Made by a program: the position numbers and the translations under genes. From NCBI GenBank assembly GCA_018224485.1, contig JAGTVE010000128.1:1-8745 (forward strand): DNA of 8,745 nucleotides. The letters run 5' to 3'. Positions 6,167-8,745 of this stretch are shown in pieces. How positions within the stretch are numbered: position 1 is the stretch's first letter; each line of letters begins with the position of its first letter. The DNA comes from Thioalkalivibrio sp. (GTDB taxonomy: Bacteria; Pseudomonadota; Gammaproteobacteria; Ectothiorhodospirales; Ectothiorhodospiraceae). The notes under the pieces were generated by a model that worked only from the letters and a program-made list of their open reading frames with translations, was not told the DNA's origin and searched no databases.

Positions 6167-6439
6167 TCAGTCAGCCCACCACGCGGTCTGCGGGTCCCCG
6201 GCCTTGCCCGGCGCGGCCCGGCCCACCTTTGCGCTGGCCTCGGGCAGGTGCGCCTCCGGGTCCTCCGCCACCATCGCCACGGCATAGCCCACGACAACCG
6301 GCGGCGCGTCGGTCACGAGGGCGGTGACGGGCTGGGGCTCCCATGCCAACCTGTGGCCGGGCTCCATGCGCGCGGCATACCCCATCCGGCACAAGAGCCC
6401 GGCGGCGTTCTCATACACCTGCTGCCGCGTCTCACTCAC
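6167..6439 (-). CDS. Hypothetical protein, 90 aa, paralogue of the 68-aa protein
   Basis: Function unknown. GTG at 6439 is chosen as start because it overlaps the stop of the terminase-like gene by eight bases, giving VSETRQQVYENAAGLL; longer starts run out of phase through that gene. Residues 14-50 align without gaps to residues 12-48 of the 68-residue protein at 2949 (17 of 37 identical), most strongly at VTDAPP. The two differ after this block: here the protein continues GYAVAMVAED and a flexible tail ending TAWWAD. The family lies next to a small terminase here and next to a nuclease at the other copy, so it is probably an element-borne accessory protein. No signal peptide is seen. Confidence 0.7.
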   Translation of the reverse strand: MSETRQQVYENAAGLLCRMGYAARMEPGHRLAWEPQPVTALVTDAPPVVVGYAVAMVAEDPEAHLPEASAKVGRAAPGKAGDPQTAWWAD

Positions 6440-6989
6440 CGCGCCGGGTCTCCGGGTCAAGGACGCCCTCAATCGCGTCCGGGTCGCGCCGCCCGGGGAT
6501 GCGCTCCACCGTGTCCGAGCGCGGCCCCATCGGCAGCTCGCCCGCGCGGCGGCGCTCCTCAATGAACTCGGTCATGGTCATCTTGTTCGGGACCACCAGC
6601 ACCCCGCCGGTGTTCAGGCTGACATTCAGGTTGGCCTCAAGCGCCTCGCCCTCGCGGTATTGGTGCCGGGCCTTCAACAGGAAGATGTTGGCCACGATGT
6701 TGCCCTCATCGGCGGCGGTGCGCAGGTTGGCCACGAGGGCGTCGTGCTCCCGGGCGAGCCCGGCGTGGTAGGCGTCGTCAACTTCGGGCTGGCGGTCCCG
6801 GCAGGAGCGGAAGGCGTCCTTGCTCATGCCGAGGGCGCGGGCGATGGTCGAGACGTGACAGCCGCGCCCGGCCAGCTCCTCCACGAGGGCGATGCCCAAG
6901 GGGGTCACGCGCCAGTGGCTGCGGCCCGTCTCCCCCGGCTCCGGCGGCACGAGGCGGGCGGGCAGGTTGTCAATGTTGCGGTCGGTCAT
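6432..6989 (-). CDS. Phage terminase small subunit-like protein, 185 aa
   Basis: Small terminases bind the packaging site of phage DNA and hand it to the large terminase, which pumps DNA into heads. Three features support the call. A helix-turn-helix lies at about residues 40-65 (CHVSTIARALGMSKDAF). A helical body follows, with DEGNIVANIFLLKARHQYREGE, close to the LFLLKAR-x-YREG block of phage small terminases of the phBC6A51-like homeodomain type. Then comes GGVLVVP plus KMTMTEFIEERR, typical of their C-terminal part. The ATG overlaps the stop of the recombinase gene as ATGA, and the gene overlaps the next by eight bases, so all three are probably translated together. No large terminase follows, unlike ordinary phage order. 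A different phage helix-turn-helix protein is the alternative. Confidence 0.75.
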   Translation of the reverse strand: MTDRNIDNLPARLVPPEPGETGRSHWRVTPLGIALVEELAGRGCHVSTIARALGMSKDAFRSCRDRQPEVDDAYHAGLAREHDALVANLRTAADEGNIVANIFLLKARHQYREGEALEANLNVSLNTGGVLVVPNKMTMTEFIEERRRAGELPMGPRSDTVERIPGRRDPDAIEGVLDPETRRGE

Positions 6990-7588
6990 GGCTCTGCGGC
7001 CTCCTTGTCAAACTCGGTGCATACCTTCTGGCTCAGGCCCTTGCCGCAGCGCAGCTCGCGGGCGATGGCGTCCATGCCCATCCCCCGGGCGCGCAGGTTG
7101 CGGATGGCAACCACGATGGCGTCGGACACGGGGGGCCTGCCCAGCCGCTTGCCCTGCGAGCGGGCGCGGGCGAGGCCCGCCTTGGTCCGCTCCACGATGA
7201 TTGAGCGCTCAAGCTCCGCCACCATCCCCCGGACCTGAAACAGCAGCCGCCCCGAGGGCGTCGTGGTGTCGATGGCCTCTTGGTGGAGGTGCAGGCCGAT
7301 GCCCAGGGACTCAAGGTCGTGTGCGAAGTTGAGCAGGACGCGAAGGGACCGGGCGAGGCGCGAGGCGTCCCACACCACCAGCACGTCATACCGGCGGCGG
7401 GTCGCGTCCTTGCGCGCCCGCGCCAGCTCGGGCCGCGCCTCGCTGGCACCGGATGCCGTCTCCACATACTCCTGCACTAGGGTCCAGCCCGCGCGCTCCG
7501 CCACCTCCCTGAGGCAGAGGAGCTGGTTTTCGCAGGTCTGGTCCCCGGTGCTCACCCGGGCGTAGATCGCGGCGCGGCGGGCGGTCAT
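6986..7588 (-). CDS. Serine recombinase (resolvase/invertase family), 200 aa
   Basis: This is a complete small serine recombinase. It begins AAIYARVSTGDQ with the nucleophile Ser13 and Arg11. WDASRLARS (73-81) holds the active-site arginines Arg77 and Arg80, and the long E helix carries AELERSIIVERTKAGLARA (124-142). After GKRLGRPP a helix-turn-helix DNA-binding part (about 157-190) follows. These enzymes cut both strands at paired sites through 5'-phosphoserine links and rejoin them to invert, resolve or integrate DNA. The length matches the resolvase/invertase class, not large serine integrases. Its ATG overlaps the DUF3489 gene stop as ATGA, and its own stop overlaps the terminase ATG likewise. 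I did not find clear paired crossover sites beside it, so the reaction it performs is open. Confidence 0.95.
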   Translation of the reverse strand: MTARRAAIYARVSTGDQTCENQLLCLREVAERAGWTLVQEYVETASGASEARPELARARKDATRRRYDVLVVWDASRLARSLRVLLNFAHDLESLGIGLHLHQEAIDTTTPSGRLLFQVRGMVAELERSIIVERTKAGLARARSQGKRLGRPPVSDAIVVAIRNLRARGMGMDAIARELRCGKGLSQKVCTEFDKEAAEP

Positions 7589-8400
7589 GCCGCCGCCCCC
7601 GCCTTGGCGCGCGCCGGGGTGTGCGGGACCGGGGCGGCCATGCCCTCGGGCAGCACGAGGTGGTAGACCGGGAACAGCTCCGCCGGGTCATAGCCCTCGG
7701 CAAGGTTCTGTTCCAGCAGCGCCGCCTTGTCGGCCTCACTCAGGTCGTCAGGGTGGCTGTCCGCCCGGAAGGTGCCTTGGCCCTCATAGTCGCAGGCCAG
7801 CCAGCGCTGGTGCCCGTTCTCGAATGTCGTGCGGATGCCGTAGCCCTTGAGGCTGTTCATGTCCCACGACAGGCCCGACTTGACCGTGACCGGCTTCCAC
7901 GGGTGGAGGTGGCGCAGCAGCTCTGTCATGGACGCGCCGCAAGACCGGGACAGCAGGTCCACGAGGAGCGCCTGCTTGGTGCCCTCGCGGCAGGCAACCG
8001 CCTCCGCCTTCGGGGCGAGGTTGATGCCCCGGGGCTTGCGCGGGGACTGGGTTTTCCGGGCCACCGGCTGGGCGTCTGTCTCGGGCTGGGGGACTGGCTG
8101 GGCCGCGACCTCGGGCGCAGCCTCTGCCACGGGCGCGGTGGCGGACAGGGCCGCGAGGTTCTGCCAGATGCGGCGGGCGGCGGTCGTGCGGTCAGGGAAG
8201 CGCTTCACCGGCGCGATGCCCAAGGGGGCGGCGGTCGCGGCGAACAGGGCCGCGCCCTGCTTCATGGTCAGTCCGTCAAGGTCCTCTGCGATCAACACAA
8301 GGAGGTGGTCATGCGCATCGGCGGCGGCGGTGGCGTCCGCCTTGCTGGCGTGCAGGGCGTAGGTTGCGGCGGCGGGGTCGATGGTGGCGAAGGTGGTCAT
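7585..8400 (-). CDS. DUF3489-type protein, 271 aa, first gene of the operon
   Basis: The function of DUF3489 is not known; it resembles a small winged-helix-like module and is common in alphaproteobacteria and their mobile elements. Here it spans roughly residues 139-195 (EGTKQALLVDLLSRSCGASM, then PVTVKSGLSWDMNSLKGYGI, then an RWL strand). The N-terminal part (about 39-82) has the element often seen before it, with QGAALFAAT, PVKRFPDRTTAARRIWQNL. A Pro/Ala/Gln-rich linker at 88-135 joins the two. After the domain an acidic tail (DDLSEADKAALLEQ) ends in an Ala-rich stretch. ATG 8400 has GGAG seven bases upstream; the longer frame to 8709 reads low-complexity Pro/Arg sequence with no ribosome site, so I reject it. 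As first gene with boxes upstream, it may be the regulator of the operon. Confidence 0.85.
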   Translation of the reverse strand: MTTFATIDPAAATYALHASKADATAAADAHDHLLVLIAEDLDGLTMKQGAALFAATAAPLGIAPVKRFPDRTTAARRIWQNLAALSATAPVAEAAPEVAAQPVPQPETDAQPVARKTQSPRKPRGINLAPKAEAVACREGTKQALLVDLLSRSCGASMTELLRHLHPWKPVTVKSGLSWDMNSLKGYGIRTTFENGHQRWLACDYEGQGTFRADSHPDDLSEADKAALLEQNLAEGYDPAELFPVYHLVLPEGMAAPVPHTPARAKAGAAA

Positions 8401-8420
8401 GTGGTGCTCCATTTCTCGGG
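8401..8420 (-). promoter_or_regulatory. Shared translation-start leader, copy 3
   Basis: The minus strand reads CCCGAGAAATGGAGCACC shortly before the ATG of the DUF3489 gene. It is the best reference copy of the leader also found at 2762-2780 (15 of 20 positions) and 3887-3906 (16 of 20). Confidence 0.7.
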
Positions 8421-8455
8421 TTGGCGGACACACGCATAGGTTGCATCCAGTGCCG

Positions 8456-8470
8456 GAACGTATCGTGAAC
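8456..8470 (-). promoter_or_regulatory. 15-base box GAACGTANNGTGAAC, copy 2
   Basis: The plus strand reads GAACGTATCGTGAAC, 13 of 15 bases identical to the copy at 2780-2794 and in the same orientation to its gene. It lies 55 bases before the DUF3489 start, in the expected promoter region, making it a candidate operator for the whole operon. Confidence 0.45.
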
Positions 8471-8476
8471 GCCAAC

Positions 8477-8502
8477 ACCCCGTAAAGGGAAATCTTTGGG
8501 GT
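8477..8502. repeat. Interrupted inverted repeat upstream of the operon
   Basis: ACCCC-GT-AAAG (8477-8487) pairs with CTTT-GGGGT (8494-8502) across a six-base loop, nine pairs with a two-base bulge. It sits just upstream of the 15-base box and could be a second operator or mark the end of a transcript arriving from the right. Confidence 0.4.
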
Positions 8503-8745
8503 AACAGTGGGTTGGACCGCGCGGCCCAGCGGGCGTGGGCTCCGGGGCTGGCGCGCGGGGATACGTTTTCGGGGTGCGGGGACGGGCATTGGTGCCGCAG
8601 GTGGGCCGGGCGGGGATAACTCGGGCGGCGGCGCTGGCCCGGCCCGGGGCACCAACCTTTTACGGCTTCGCACAGGACGTGTTGCGGTGGCATCCTGCCC
8701 CCTGCCCAAGGCAGCACCTCGCCACAGGTCCGGGGTCGGTCCGGG

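Larger units (their letters stand above)
8401..8745. other. Upstream region of the minus-strand operon
   Basis: These 345 bases hold the shared leader, a 15-base box, an interrupted inverted repeat and a very GC-rich stretch. Open frames across it read Pro/Arg-rich low complexity without ribosome sites. A 12-base word GGCGGGGATAAC (8609-8620) also occurs at 2913-2924. I see no convincing -35/-10 pair and no gene. Confidence 0.5.

Noticed and set aside
6070..6297. Longer start for the 238-residue protein
   Set aside because: It overlaps the 90-residue gene, is Arg/Trp-rich and has no ribosome site; ATG 6069 follows GAGGAG.
8401..8709. N-terminal extension of the DUF3489 protein to 374 residues
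   Set aside because: The added part is Pro/Arg low complexity, crosses the box and inverted repeat, and lacks a ribosome site, while ATG 8400 has one.

Overview
The window comes from a GC-rich bacterial chromosome. It is most likely an alphaproteobacterium: the base composition, a DUF3489-type gene and one near-consensus CtrA-like box (TTAA-N7-TTAC) all point that way, but none proves it. It reads as an accessory region beside a tRNA gene, mixing defence and phage-type genes. No ribosomal, metabolic or transport genes are present.

Left part (1-2361): a tRNA-Arg-like relic (78-133) lies just upstream of an intact tRNA-Arg(CCU) with encoded CCA (203-279). A tandem 12-base repeat separates them. 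Next is a probable type II restriction-modification pair. The putative PD-(D/E)XK nuclease (307-1404, +) and a complete C5-cytosine methyltransferase (1381-2361, -) converge, and their 3' ends overlap by 24 bases. A tRNA gene beside a restriction-modification pair is a common setting for integrated elements. No tyrosine integrase lies inside the window; it could be just to the left.

Middle part (2362-4719): short unrecognised genes with well-formed starts. An 84-residue protein (-) diverges from a 68-residue protein (+). The latter meets, tail to tail, a free-standing GIY-YIG nuclease (-) with a repetitive basic tail. A 382-base gap precedes a 104-residue orphan (+). The next intergenic stretch holds a strong compound hairpin that acts as a plausible terminator for the right-hand operon.

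Right part (4720-8400): one minus-strand, mostly translationally coupled operon. In reading order it encodes a DUF3489-type protein, a serine recombinase, a small-terminase-like protein, then proteins of 90, 238, 86 and 124 residues of unknown function. A small terminase with no large terminase, portal or capsid gene in view suggests a phage satellite, a decayed prophage, or a prophage whose remaining genes lie elsewhere.

The most interesting hidden structure links the separate parts. Three genes (84-residue, GIY-YIG and DUF3489) begin with nearly the same leader, in which an in-frame ATG sits 12 bases before the start and the ribosome site lies between the two. Two of them also share a 15-base box, GAACGTANNGTGAAC. 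The 68-residue and 90-residue proteins are probable paralogues. These links suggest that the middle and right parts belong to one element under common control. The last 345 bases (8401-8745) are the upstream region of the operon and hold no gene I can support.
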